From: Sipunculus nudus
Taxonomy: Eukaryota > Annelida > Sipuncula > Golfingiida > Sipunculidae
Direction: 5' to 3'
NCBI GenBank assembly: GCA_026874595.1
Contig: CM049322.1
Span: forward strand, 52,477,386 to 52,541,385
Length of the DNA stretch: 64,000 nt
A program made the position numbers and the translations under genes. The notes beneath the pieces were generated by a model. That model saw only the letters and a list, made by a program, of their open reading frames with translations. It was not told where the DNA came from and did no database searches. Below are positions 46,712 through 58,839 of the stretch, in pieces (the stretch's first letter is position 1; each line of letters opens with the position of its first letter).

Positions 46712-47560
46712 TGTTAGGCTCAAGCCCTGGGCGTCAATTGCTATGGCGTGTAGAGATACAGCGCTCGGTGTAATCCGTACTGGGTAAACCCTGGCGTGTA
46801 AAGACACAACGCTCGTGCTAATCTGAAATTTTCTGGGCTGTTCGCGAACTATGAGCGCATGTCTTGTATTGTTCTTTAGGCGCGTTTGTTTTATGTATTG
46901 TTGTAATATTTGGATTATTCGTGAAATAGAAGTTTCTAGGCTTTGGGATGAGAAGCTATAAATAAGGGGCTGTTTTTAGAGCCCACAGAGAAGAGAGAAA
47001 AAATATTCCAGCGGACACGGAAGAGTGTGAGTCAGTTTGTGGACCTTTCCGATAATTGCAGAATTTATAGACATTCTTCGAAAATTATAACGGATTTTAT
47101 ATAGTCTTCAGTTTGCCTTTGGGATTACTACCAAAACCTCACTTTTGGATTACAACAGATTATTTTAGGGATTATTTTCGTGAACTGTTCATCTGGATTA
47201 TATGTTTTAAAGGACTTCTTGAACTGTGACAGTGGTGGTTTCCAGAATCAAAGCCTAGGATCCGGACATTCTGGGACTGTACACTTTTATTTATTATACT
47301 GTGTAATTGTATTGATTTACTGTTATACTGTTGTTATACTGTGTAATTGTATTGATTTAGTGTATTGTAATGTTAGGGTTGTTCTAAGAATAAATTATAA
47401 TTATTTGTTTACAATAAAAAACACTGACTTCTTTATTTATTCCCCGAGACATTTCACGTTGCTTAGTGTTACAGAATCTGATTTTTTTATCTTTATAAAT
47501 AATTCATAAAAGTTATGCTCGTCACGACTACGTGATCTGTTGTTATTAGGTTCCGTAACA
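46712..47560 (+). repeat. 5' LTR of a Gypsy-type element
   Basis: The right edge is set by TTCCGTAACA (47551-47560) just before the primer-binding site. The left edge is tentative: TGTTAGGCTC at 46712 gives a TG...CA pair but poor terminal inversion. It contains a duplicated 34-bp segment in the presumed U3 (46744 and 46792), TATAAATA at 46957-46964, and AATAAA at 47389 and 47413. The order promoter, then polyadenylation signal, then primer site is that of an LTR. A 26-bp direct repeat (about 47296 and 47332) lies in the leader. No 3' LTR is seen. Confidence 0.6.
46957..46964 (+). promoter_or_regulatory. TATA box of the LTR
   Basis: TATAAATA in a GC-richer setting. Transcription would start roughly 25-30 bases on, near 46990, if active (inference). 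Confidence 0.45.
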
Positions 47561-47565
47561 TAAAA

Positions 47566-47584
47566 TGGGGGGCTCGTCCAGGAT
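47566..47584 (+). other. primer-binding site, tRNA-Pro-like
   Basis: TGGGGGGCTCGTCCAGGAT matches the classic tRNA-Pro primer site except for one extra G and one substitution. It lies five bases after the LTR edge and about 130 bases before the gag ATG. Confidence 0.65.
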
Positions 47585-47715
47585 GCTAAATAGTTTTGAA
47601 AATTTATTTGGCCTTGACCTAGACAATATTTACAACTTTTTTTACAAGATTACATATTAATTACAATACATTGTTTATAGGATTTATCTCAGTTGTATTT
47701 TGTTATTGTTTTAAC

Positions 47716-48960
47716 ATGGCAGATTTCAAACCTGAGACATTTGTTGAAGATCCCGAACCTGAACAACTTGAACATTTGACAAAAGATCAGTTGTTGCATT
47801 TCGGACAACACTTAGGGCTGGGTGTGGAAAAAGCTTTGAGAAAGCCTGATATCATTGCTAAAATCATGCAAGATCTAGTTAGCAAAGGTTTAATTGAAGA
47901 AAGTGAAGTGGAAACGTGCTATGCAGTTAGAATTTATAAAGTTAGAAATGCAACATGAACTAGCATTAAAACAATTAGAATTAGAAAAAAAACAAGGAGA
48001 TGAGAGGGAAGAACATGAAAGGTTAAACAGTTGGAATTAGAAAAATAAAGAGAAGAGAGGGAAGAACATGAAAGTTTAAAACAGTTAGAATTAGAAAAAC
48101 AAAAGGAAGAGAGGGAAGAACATGAAAGGTTAGAAAGAGAAAGACTAGAAAAATGAAAAACGACTGGAGTTAGAAAGACTTAAACTAGAACATAGTCTAC
48201 GTGCTGCCCCAACTCACAGTTTTAATGTTACATTAGACTTGTCCCACCTTTTCAAGAAAAAGAGGTTGAAAAATATTTCTTACACTTTGAGAAGGTAGCT
48301 GAAAATTTAAAATGGCCTAAGGAAAATTGGTCTCTGCTATTTCAAAGAGTATGTACTGGCAAGGCCAGAGAAATTTATACAGAGCTTTCAGTAGAAGCTG
48401 CTGTTGACTATGACCAGTTTAAACGGTTAATCCTAAAAGATTGAGTTAGTTCCGGAGGCTTACCGCCAGAATTTCAGAAATTGGGAAAAGCACAAAAATA
48501 GGAACTACGTAGAATTTGCTAGGACAAAATAACAGTTGTTTGATCGCTGGTGTAGTTCTAAAAATGTAATAAAAGATTATGACAATTAGCGCCAGTTGAT
48601 TTTGCTTGAAGAATAAGCGCTGCATTAACGCAGATGTTAAAAGATTTCTTGATGAGAAAAGTCCTGAAACACTAGACTATCCTGCTCAATTAGCTGATGA
48701 TTATTCATTAACACACAAAATGTCCTTTACCAGCAAATCAAACCAGTCTTCACAAACAATGTAAATCAGTATGGTCAAAAGAAGTTTAAAGCGCAGTCAC
48801 CCAGTACAAGTAGTCCTAATAGATCAACAAATTCCAAGAAAATCTGTAATTACTGCAAAAAAGGAAGGTCATCTAATAGCTGACTGCTGGAAATTTACAA
48901 ATAAACCGAAGAGCAAATCTTCTGTTTTCCCCCAAAATATATGCATAGCCAAGCTCTTTC
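47716..48960 (+). pseudogene. Gypsy-type gag, decayed
   Basis: From the ATG at 47716 the N-terminus reads as a SAP-like helical segment (EQLEHLTKDQLLHFGQ, then GVEKALRKPDIIAKIM). A Lys/Glu-rich coiled-coil region with repeats of about 57 bp follows (about 47960-48180). A capsid-like part has KYFLHFEKVAENLKWPKENW and FQRVCTGKAREIYTEL (about 48260-48400). A zinc knuckle (CNYCKK, shifted frame, GHLIADC) lies near 48850-48890. Frameshifts occur near 47930, 48130-48240 and 48860, with stops after 48440. This layout matches Gypsy-like retrotransposons of fish and invertebrates as I recall them. It cannot make a complete protein. Confidence 0.7.
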
Positions 48961-49640
48961 CATGTAAACAGGAAGTACAACTCCATTCTTGACTCTAAAA
49001 AAGAGTTTGATGCTACGGACGCCAACGTGCCGTACGACTCCTAAGAAATATCCCCAGCTTGCGGGGTAAAAACCTCATTTGATTCCTGCGAGGAATTTAA
49101 TAAGGCTAGGTCCTTTTAAGACTCCTGCGAGGAGTATCCATTAAATAAGGCTTAGTTCTTTTATGACTCTTGCGAGAGTATTTCAAATGAGGCCAGGTCC
49201 TCTTATGACAAACAGAAGTTTGTTTATGCTGCGGAAAATTCCTCTGTTGACTCCCATGAGGAGTTTGATTGTAATAAGGATGTAGGTTCCTTTTGTGACT
49301 CTGAAAATGAGTTTATGACTGACACAATCAGTGTCAGTTCTATGTTTGATGAAACTGAGGTAGTAGATTCCCCTCCTGACACTGAAATGGAGTTATTTGA
49401 GCCATTCATACATGATGGTTTTATATCACTTTCAAGTGATTTTTCAGACTCTACGTCTATTATAATTTTGAGGGACACTGGTTGAGGCCAGACTCTCTTA
49501 TGGTAGCAAACACTTTGCCATTTTCTAATAGGTCTTTTACTAGTGCACATGCACTTGTTAATAGTTTGTTTTTAGACAAGCACGCCTCAGTTCCGCCTCA
49601 CAGTGACCGATCGGTAAATGACCGATTCACTGAAAGATTG
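48961..49640 (+). pseudogene. Gypsy gag-protease linker and truncated protease
   Basis: A linker encodes repeated acidic DSCEE-type motifs (copies near 49085, 49120 and 49165). The retropepsin core follows: ILRDTG with the catalytic DTG at 49474-49482, immediately followed by a stop at 49483-49485. Homology fades by about 49640. The reverse transcriptase, RNase H, integrase and 3' LTR are all absent, so the element is truncated here. Confidence 0.6.
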
Positions 49641-49649
49641 TAGTTTACA

Positions 49650-50780
49650 AAAAATATTTCGATGAAGACGGACCTCATTTACTTGGCTGTGCCGTTCCAT
49701 TTTGACCGCCCCAGTAACATTTTTTTTTATTTATGACTAAAAGTCGGAAAAAAATAGCACTCAAGGCACACACTAAATATATTTTTTGTGTTATTTTAAA
49801 TGAAAATATAATAGTGCGGGCACACTGGGGGAGATTTATTTAATGTGCACTAATGGTCGTTGCGGACCTGAGACTGATATGTCAGAACTCTTCCCCATAA
49901 CAACAGGTTTCGTGTTTTATTTATAACAACCATGCAATTTAAAGTTGACAATAATATAAATACCGAAAGGAATTGTTGATTACTTGCATTTCGAGAAACT
50001 ATAGGTTCCAGAATAATGATTTTGTAAATGTTTTTAATTATTGTATTTTTTAAAATGCTAAACTACTGATGAATAAAAACTGAGACAAAAATGTTAAAAT
50101 ACAAATATTAACACAATATAAATCACAAGGGGGTTATGGTTAAACGTTATGTGAAATATTTACTAAAGAAACGGTAATACGTGTAAACGTGGTCCGTGTT
50201 ATCCGTGAGGTCCGTGTTTACAGGGTCCGTAAGTGTTAATTTTCATTTTTTTGCAAATCAGACTATTTTTTTATGTTTAACTAAACTAAATATTAAATAT
50301 GTCTTTAGATACGTTTATGCTTAAATATCTGGACAAATTACAATGAGACTTTAAGAATTACAAATTTTTCTTGGAGTCCGGGATCCGGAGTCCATGGGGT
50401 CCGTCCGGGTTTTACACACTGCCTGAATGCAATCATTGTCTCACTGGAAAACATTATCTCCGATTTCAAACAGGAAGGTCCTTGGGAGTGCGTGATATTT
50501 AAAAATATATACAGCCATTAAATTTACCACATAATATAATGCTACCACGAACTTTTGGGCAGCGGGTTTGCCCGTCCATGTGAGTGCTCAGTTTTTGTGC
50601 GAGATAACGGGAATGCAATCATCCAGAACACGTCTCAGCACTATACTGTACTAACATGCAAAATAACAGGTTCCTTTACCGGCGGATTGACGGGTTCGGA
50701 GGGCAACTTTAAATGGCGAGGTTCGGCATAATATTTTCATATAAAAATGATTTTTTTGTCAAATCAACTTCTACGAAAAT
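49650..50780. other. gene-free stretch
   Basis: No recognised gene. Short GGTCCGTGTT-like motifs recur several times around 50188-50230 and 50370-50405. Confidence 0.45.
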
Positions 50781-50789
50781 TCTCCGGCC

Positions 50790-51056
50790 AATCGCTTGGC
50801 TTCAGGGACAGCCGTGATTTTCGAAATACATATGTTGCGGGTTTGTCCGAAGACATTCCACCATTCGGTACATATTCTTATTCGTCCAGACTGCGACACA
50901 AGATCAACTCAAACAGAATACTTATACCAAATGTCGGATTCAAAGAGATCTAATGACGGTAAAATTGTACAACCAAGACATTCAACTATAACAGGCGATT
51001 CGATATCAGGATTAAATGGTCGCGCCAAACCGTGCGTAGCACGGGTAATTGCCAGT
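50790..51056 (+). mobile_element. Helitron-like 3' fragment
   Basis: The end has a perfect 6-bp stem hairpin CCGTGC-GTA-GCACGG (51030-51044), then GTAATTG and CCAG (51052-51055), one base from the CTAG expected of Helitrons. Positions 50810-50860 (CCGTGATTTTCGAAATACAT, GGGTTTGTCCGAAGA) resemble 61165-61205, inside the region headed by the Helitron-like 5' end at 61096. The 94-residue frame at 50796 runs through this repeat and is not treated as a gene. Confidence 0.5.
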
Positions 51057-51198
51057 ACAGGTAAATGGTGTACAAGTTAGTCCATAGCCCATTTAAGGGT
51101 CATACCATTATTTATTTGTTCATTATAGAGAGAAATTAAATCTCTTTCTGCAAATATTTACTGTTTCACAATAATGGAATGTACTCAATGAACCTAAG

Positions 51199-51262
51199 TT
51201 GTTAAGAGGCTGCAAAGCCGTAAAGAAGCTGCAAAGCTGTCAAGAAGCTGCAAAGCCGTCAA
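51199..51262. repeat. 19-20-bp tandem repeat, three units
   Basis: AAGAGGCTGCAAAGCCGT, AAAGAAGCTGCAAAGCTGTC and AAGAAGCTGCAAAGCCGTC follow each other directly. Confidence 0.8.
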
Positions 51263-51419
51263 GTTGTTTATGGAGATTCATGAATATTCATTACTTAGCG
51301 GTTTCGGATTTCCATGTGAAAATCTCAACCAGCTGCTTACCAGCTGTTAACTGACCGCTACTTAACTGTAAGGTAGCAACAACGGTTGAAATGTACAGCA
51401 AAATTTCTGCATGGGTACA

Positions 51420-53080
51420 ATAAGAAAACAGTACCTGTTCTTTCTGCACTGTTCTCCAGCAGTTTAAGGACTAAGTCCAGTTGGAACATAACTGACAAGT
51501 GCTCTTAAAGGTCAGGTGTAATCCAAATTTAACATTGTCCCCCGGAAAGTCAGGTGTGACATCATCAAGATTTTGTCATCATGATCCCTTACACAAAAGT
51601 GTACACAGACCCAGGAAAGCATGGACCCCACCAATGCAATATAAACATAGGCTCAAGGCGATATAATGGCAATATAAACATCAATCGTGATAACAGTTCA
51701 CAATAATAACTTTTAAATGGAAAATGTGTCAGTTGTTTTCCTGTTTTTATTATAATCAAGTGAAATGAAATAAAAACCATTTTTAGAGATATGAAATTAG
51801 AAAATCACTTTGTCAATGCACCAAATTCCTGGATGTTGATATTACTGGAGGAGTGAACCGAATTATCCATACAGTATTTCTGTTCATTTCATGAGGAACA
51901 TTTAGGGGCTGTTTGGTGTGAATATTTTATCCACAAGCATGGTCAGGTGTGAGGCATCAATTTCAGGTATAACTATGCATCGTTTTTTCAACATCACCCA
52001 GTTTGTCAGGTTTTCTGACCTCTGACCTTTAACAACCCCACCTGCTAGTGCACACATTTGTTGTTGCTTTTGGATAAAACAGCAATCCTTTTAATGTTTT
52101 GATGGTGGTTTTCTTAAATAGTTTACGCACATTTTTCTTTTTTTTTTGGACAGACTTCTTTTCTTGCCAGATTTCTATCATCTTAGCTAAAATTTTTTGT
52201 TTGTTTTTTTTTTGTTTAAAATATCACTCAGACCCACATTCACAATGGAAAGAAAACTTTTAAAAGATTATTAACTGACACTTCAATTTTACTTTTTTTC
52301 AGCTTGGTCGACTTGTCTTTCTAAAAAGAACTTTCTTCAAATGGAAACATGGTGCAAGGACTCAAGAAAGATTTGAAATGTTGTGTTTTTCAGTTGATGA
52401 AAATGGTTCCATTCATATTTATTCATGATGTATCAGACTTTAAGCCTCACCTATTGGCCAGACACTGTTTTTTCGTCACTGACATCGTACCACGCATATT
52501 GTGATAATGGAAACAAAGATGAACATTAATCTTTATGATATGCCCAGTGCTTCTATGAATTTATGGAAAAATATGAGAAAGCTTGTGTGAAAAAGTTTGA
52601 ATTTTAAAAAAAGATATGAAAAACCATGCGATACTTCTACAGACACTTCAGGTATGATATTTGCAGGTACATGATCAGTTTTATCTCCTTCCCACTGTAT
52701 TTCACATTTCCAATTATTTCTTCAAATAAAGGCAAGATGTCAGCAAATCTTTGCTGTATAATATGTCGTCATTAAACACTGACAATGCATGTGTACGACT
52801 GGTTCTAAAATATGCACAAACAGCTTTAAATCATAAGAAATTATGAACACCTGAAAAAAATGACAAAAAAAAATTTTAAATGACTTTAAAAAGAAAAAGT
52901 ATAAAAAAAGAGTATGAGGTTGCAGCACTGTATGCCACAACATCAAATTGAACAAGACAAAATAACATTGCAACTGAACACAACAGACTGATCGATGAAC
53001 AAACGATGACCATACAGGCAGTACTGGTGAGCTCAGGCAATTTAAGGTGAATGAAAAATAAGAAAATATCTTCATGAATC
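51420..53080. repeat. non-coding duplicate block, copy 1
   Basis: Four sub-blocks recur later in the window. They are about 51425-51590 (CTCCAGCAGTTTAAGGACTA; recurs at 59565), about 51960-52080 (recurs at 55790), 52240-52540 (recurs at 56060-56385, more weakly at 59150) and about 52960-53080 (recurs weakly at 58850). Similarity is diverged and no common reading frame is evident. It could be old gene-family non-coding sequence or an unknown repeat. Confidence 0.5.
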
Positions 53081-53890
53081 AGTGAATTTGTTATCTTTTT
53101 ATGAATGTTTTATTTCTTCTCTCATTTTTTTCTTTTCTTTATATTTCATCATTGACATCATATATATAAAAAAGAAAATGAAATCCTTTACAAATTGTGA
53201 AAAAAAAAAAATGTAAAGACAGATGATGATGATAGCCTATTTTCGTAATGACTTTTAAACAGCATGTCTTAATGTGATGAGACAGTCATTCTGGCATGAA
53301 CTTATTTTTTTATGATGATTTAAGTAGTAATAGGGCTAAGATTACTGCCCTATATAAAAAAATAATTAAACTAAAATACTTTTCATATTTCATACTGCAT
53401 TTGTAGTGAGAAAAGGTAAAATCTTATTTTATCTAAATGCTTCGTTCTAAATCGATGCCGCCACCAGGCCGTTTAAAGTGAAAGCATTATTTATGCACTC
53501 TGTAATCTCCGCTCTTTGCACATGGGATGTATCTTAGATATACATGAAAGGCAGGCAAATTTCTCCCCCAAAAAATAAATACAATTATTATTAAGGATGG
53601 TTCATATAAGTTGTTCTGAATAGCCAATCGGAGCTGCCACTTCAAAAAGTTACTACTAATTAAATATCAGTAAATGTTTCATGTAAAATTTCTTCCAAAA
53701 CATTGATAATTATGAAGATTTAATATGAAGAGTTAACAGCAGCATAAAGCTGTTATCAGACTATTTCATAACTGGGTAATTATTTAATAACGCAAAAATG
53801 CTTACTCTAAAGTAAGCTTAATAGTGGCACACGTTCCCACTTTATTCCCGTGCTAGACGTAAAATCCATGTTGACCGTGTATATGAAACC
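53081..53890. other. gene-free stretch
   Basis: AT-rich with no recognised gene or repeat. Confidence 0.45.
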
Positions 53891-53898
53891 GGGTGCTG

Positions 53899-53967
53899 GT
53901 GCTGCCATCTGGCCGCCTGAGGTAAACTAGTTTCCACAGTCCCACTTAGGCCTGTGCTGCCACCTGG
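53899..53967 (-). promoter_or_regulatory. pair of CTCF-like motifs
   Basis: Read on the minus strand, CCAGATGGCAGC (53912-53901) and CCAGGTGGCAGC (53967-53956) both fit the CTCF core YAGRKGGCRS. They lie in the same orientation, 55 bp apart. The flanks are also partly repeated. Motif matching by eye only; function is not shown. Confidence 0.3.
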
Positions 53968-53969
53968 CG

Positions 53970-55500
53970 TCTCAGATGAACTAACCATCAAAACAAACTT
54001 CCATACCTTAGAAACGGGACATAATTATAAACACGACTGTCATCAATATTATTATTTATTAAGCATTACCAAGTTTAAGGTATGGATAATAGCACAGACG
54101 TGCTGTTCTCCTAACATTTAACCAGACGTGCGTGCTAAACAGTTTCTCATTCAATAGATGAAAAACTTCTTTTCAATCGATTTTTCTTATAATTTAAGAT
54201 CGTCGGGGAAAACTTAAAAATACAGCATAATAATATATTATCTTCAAATCATTTTCTGGTATCATCAGATGACAGTCAATTTTCAAGAAAGTTCCGAAAA
54301 CTAACTTACCACACGATTACCGCCATAGCGCTTGGGGACTTTCTCCCAGTTTGCTGTTGCCGTTTGTTTACCTTCCGCATACAAAATAGTGCATTGTAGA
54401 GTCTTGAGTACAGAACCCCGGTCTCTCCTTAGATTTCCGCCTCCAGTCAATTTGTGCAGTTTTTATGCATATTCCACTCTTTCACTGTTCAACTTTTCCA
54501 GATGTTTATCCTTTTGAACAATCAAATTTTAGTAAGATTCCTCCGCGCTCTGCATTTCATAATACAAAATACCCGCCTAATTTCAGGTGTTTGATAACCT
54601 CAAAACCGTTCGTAAAAGCAGTACTCTGATAAACCTACCATCCATTATTCTATCGTGCTAGACCAGGAATTTATTTTATTTGTAAAGTAAATCTTATATT
54701 ATTATGATCCTCTTAAGTGTCAGGTAGCATCACGATTTGGGGTAGTAGATTAGAGTAGTATACGCCTTAAGTGATTGCATTTAAGAGACACTCTCCTAAC
54801 ACACCCACTATCCAACCTCCACACAAGCACTCATATTCGTTCTTTTCTCAGCATTATAAAGTTTTATTCACACGTAAATATATACCACTTATAGTTGCTC
54901 AGTTGTTCTCAATGTAAATCCTTTAATTGTCAAGAAATAGATTAGTGAACAGGCCAATGTAAGAATATTGTCCAATGTACGTTGATCAGGTGACATAAAC
55001 TGATTATCACAGTTATGAGATGGCCACATGCCCATAAACGTATGCATTTAATATGTTAAGTCTGTGGATTTAAGAGAAATATATGTATACGAAATCTGTG
55101 TGTAGCTTAAACTATTTTCTTTTCTTTATAGTATATAGAAACAGGATAACAGATCATGTTCTTGATTACCCTAATAACCATTATCCACTTCATGGTAGAC
55201 AGTGTTCTTTACTGTCAATAGTATATAAAAAAATATGGTAAATTGTCATGTGGTTACATTTAAATATCTGGATGTTTATTATTATAATATTTTTGTTATC
55301 TTTATAACGTATTCTGTGATAAAAGAGATATTGGCTATGTACAGTATATGAAATATAAGTGTATACTGGGGCAGCCTCGTGAGTTCTGCTCAAACCTTGC
55401 TGTTGGCAACCAGCCGACTGATTGCCTGTACCTGTATCTTCTTCCAGAATAAATCCTCACCTCGCATCCGTCTTGATTCTTGGACCTGGCCCCACGTTGG
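53970..55500. other. gene-free stretch
   Basis: No recognised gene. The forward frame at 54332-54517 (61 residues) has no recognisable similarity. Confidence 0.4.
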
Positions 55501-55504
55501 GTGC

Positions 55505-55507
<3 letters not shown>

Positions 55508-55559
<52 letters not shown>

Positions 55560-55572
55560 GTATATATATATG
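55508..55572. repeat. (TA)n microsatellite with TATG interruptions
   Basis: About 40 bases of pure TA followed by TA runs broken by TG. Open frames through it on both strands are artefacts. Confidence 0.9.
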
Positions 55573-55759
55573 TATAAATATGTATATAAACTGAAAATGA
55601 AATCAACTGAAGAAAAACAAAATAAAAAGTACTTTATCAATGCACCATTTTTTTTATCTGCACCATTTTTTTTTTATCTGTAAGTTCATATTTGTGCTTG
55701 AGTGAACATATCTTAGATTAACAAGAGCAGTTTGGCGTGACTTTATTTTTGTTTTTGCC

Positions 55760-56390
55760 GGAGGCGTAGCCAAGGTGGAAGGCATTTTTTCAGGTACATT
55801 GGTGTATCATTCTCTTTGCATCACCAAAGTTTTTCCAGTCTTTTCTGGACTTTTAACAACCCCATATGTTTTTGTGCTAACAATCTTTGTGTTCTGGGGT
55901 TGTGTTTTCCCTGTTTTGGGATTGCCCAGAATTTGAAATGCAGTGATGGTGATGTATGCAATTATTTCTGCACTTTTTTCTCATGCAACTCTCCTACCAC
56001 ACCTGCCAAGTTTCTTTTGACTTAGAAAATCTGTATTTTTTTTAGTTAGAAAAAGTTCAGCACAATAGAAAGAAACGTTAACAAAAAAATATTAACTGAC
56101 AACATTTTGACTTGATATTCTCTTCAACTTGGTTGACGTGTCTTTATAATAATCTTTCTTCAAAAGGAAAACATGATGCGAGGACTCCTAGGAAGAACAA
56201 AACTCAACCTTACTGTTCATGATATGAAAAAAGTTCTATCCTTATTTAATTCATATTTATGCATAATATCTCATTATTTAAGCTTCACGGTTTTACCTGA
56301 CACTATGTTCATCACTGACATTATATGGTGAGATTGAAAACTAAGATTAACAATAATCCTGATGATATGCTATATCATCTGATACAAAAA
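55760..56390. repeat. non-coding duplicate block, copy 2 (left part)
   Basis: Aligns with 51960-52540; for example CTTTTAACAACCCCAT matches CTTTAACAACCCCAC, and TTCAACTTGGTTGACGTGTC matches TTCAGCTTGGTCGACTTGTC. It is cut at 56390 by the 2.4 kb element. Similar sequence appears to resume after the element near 58840. Confidence 0.55.
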
Positions 56391-58835
56391 CAAGTGACCC
56401 ATAGGTCATGACGCTCAGCTGCCAAGCATGACCTGTGACATCATGGACTGAGATTCACAACTTCCCGTCAAATTTTGAAGAACCAATTTGCCAATTTGTT
56501 GAAAATTTTCTATGACAACAGAAATATATATCACCTATGTCTGGTTAAAAACACAGTGAATTGATGGTCTGAGGAAAATGCATGATTGTTAAGCTATCAG
56601 GAACTATTCCAACAGCTTGCTTGAAACCTGTCAGTCTCAAAGGAAAACCACAAAGGGCAAATATAAGATCAAAATATATAGCAAAAAACAAAGAAATACA
56701 TACAAGAATTATTGAGAAACAGGTGCTTCTGTATGATTTTTTATTCAATACAAGCCAACTGTACTGCACTTTTATAAATGATGGTAATATTTATTCAGAA
56801 ATATTTGACCCAATCCTTTACAAGATTACATAAATATACATCCAACTGCATTCACTTTAACTGTTCTTGAGATAATATGATCAAAAGGAATTAAAAGATG
56901 GTTGCCTGGTGGCCATATTGGACTTCTGACAAGTCTGAAATCAGACAACAAAAATTTTCTAAATCGGACCAAACATTAAAGAAAAATTACTCAAATTGCA
57001 CTGAAGAAAGAATTTCTAAGGTGGCTAACTGGCAGACATAATGGATTTCTGACAAGTATGACATTTGATATCCCACATTCTCCAATAAGAGACCAAACTT
57101 GGGGCAAATTATCCAGTAATGAATGCCCAAAATAATTCAAAAGGCATGTCCAGGCCCTCATATCAGATTTATAGATATGCAATTGTAAAAAGTGTAAGTC
57201 CAATATTTTTTATTATCACTCTGCTTTTCAATGGGGTCAGCAGGGTAGGTAAACTGCCAAACCTTTAAGAAAAGAAATGCAGAAAGCATGACTAAGAGTC
57301 TTGAAATAAAACAAAAAGCCATCCTAAATCAAGGTACACATCCACATATTATGAGAACAAACACTTGCTTTTATATGTGGTGATATATATTAAAATATTC
57401 AGATATCTAGGAAACTAAGTTTATTGCTAGGATTCCATAAAATAAACTGCAAAAATGCAAATGTTCCCATCATCTTATAAATCAGTAGCTAAACCTTAAT
57501 ACTATACTCTCATAGTCTTAATGCCTGGCTGAAGCATTCTGACAACAGTGTTTTTGTTATGAAGTAAAGAGGTACTTATCACTGAGCCTTATCACTTAAT
57601 AGGCTGATACAAAAGGGAGTCATATGTCACCAGTGTCACTCACAATTACAGCCACACAGGGAGATGTACCAGCTGGAGTGGGATGGTTATATATACAAGA
57701 AAAATAGAGATGGTCTATAAAATAAGTAATTGTGAACATCCCTGACCTATGACCTTGGCCTTTTGCCCATATATCAACTGGATTCTTTCTAAATGATGGG
57801 TAACTACTAACCACTTAAATCTGGTGTAATTACTTGGCAACCAATGGGTGAATAACTTTGACCTGCAACCTTTAACCTGCTGACCAGCTGACCCCAAAAT
57901 CAATAAGTTATTTATTCAAGCAAAAAGACCCATAAATATGAAGTTTGAGTCAAACTGAGTGATGCATAGATGTGGCATATGTGAAAGAACGAAGGTTTGG
58001 GTTGAACAGTTACACTTGAAATATGCTCACAAGCATTTAGAACAATTAAATATTGTGACCTTGACCTTTGACTTTTTGACCTCAACATCATTAGGCTTCT
58101 TCCCTTATTGGTAGGTAAGCCATATATAACAGATGGAAGGTACAGATTGAAAAGTTTGCCTGAAAATGACTCCACGCAAGAAGTGGGTGCTGTGAACTTG
58201 ACCTTTGACATCAAAATCAACAGGTCTTTTCCCCTGTTGGCAGAGAAGCGATATCAGTGCTGGAAGGTTTGGAATGAAAAGTCTAGCTTGAAATGTGTCC
58301 ACAACCTTTTCAAAGAAGTGGATCCTGTGACCCTGACCTTTGACCTTGTGACCTCAAAATCTATAGGATTCTTCTCAAACTTAGTAGGTGAGCTATATGT
58401 GAAAAATCAAAGAATTGGGATGAATGGGTTGGCTTAAAATGCATCCACAGGCTTTTCAAAGAAGAGGCTCCTGTGACCTTGACCTTTGACCTTTTGACCT
58501 CAAAAAAATTATGGTTCTTCCCCTATTGGTAGGTGAGCTGTATGTGAAAGATGGAAGGTTTGGGATGAAAATTTTGTCTCAAAGAGTTATTTCTGGGGGG
58601 TGCAAACACACCCCATAACTTCGAGAATATAGGTCGCAGTGACCTAATTTCAGGTTTGCAGGGAGATCTTTTTATAACCTCTAAGACTGCATAGGTTTCA
58701 TGGCCCTAGCCCCTACGGATACGATTTGTGCCCTGCTAACGGCCGGACGGCCGGCCGGACGGACAGACGGAAGGACGACGGACAAAGACCCATCGCTATA
58801 GCCCAGCATGACTGAAAGTCAGCTGAGCTAAAAAA
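56391..58835 (+). mobile_element. 2.4 kb hairpin-ended non-autonomous element, copy 2
   Basis: Collinear with 15785-18164 from head (CAAGTGACCCATAGGTCATG, GCTCAGCTG) to tail (ACGG/CCGG block about 58738-58785, hairpin 58799-58830, then AAAAAA). Relative to copy 1 it has extra short segments near 57727-57745 and 57775-57830. It carries perfect DR1-type motifs TGACCTTTGACCT at 58334-58346 and 58480-58492. It is inserted inside a duplicated non-coding block, which supports mobility. There is no coding capacity. Confidence 0.72.
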
Positions 58836-58839
58836 CCGA

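Noticed and set aside
15974-56833. Similar forward frames at 15974-16171 and 56582-56833
   Set aside because: They lie in the two 2.4 kb element copies and diverge by frameshift after the first residues, so they are not under protein constraint.
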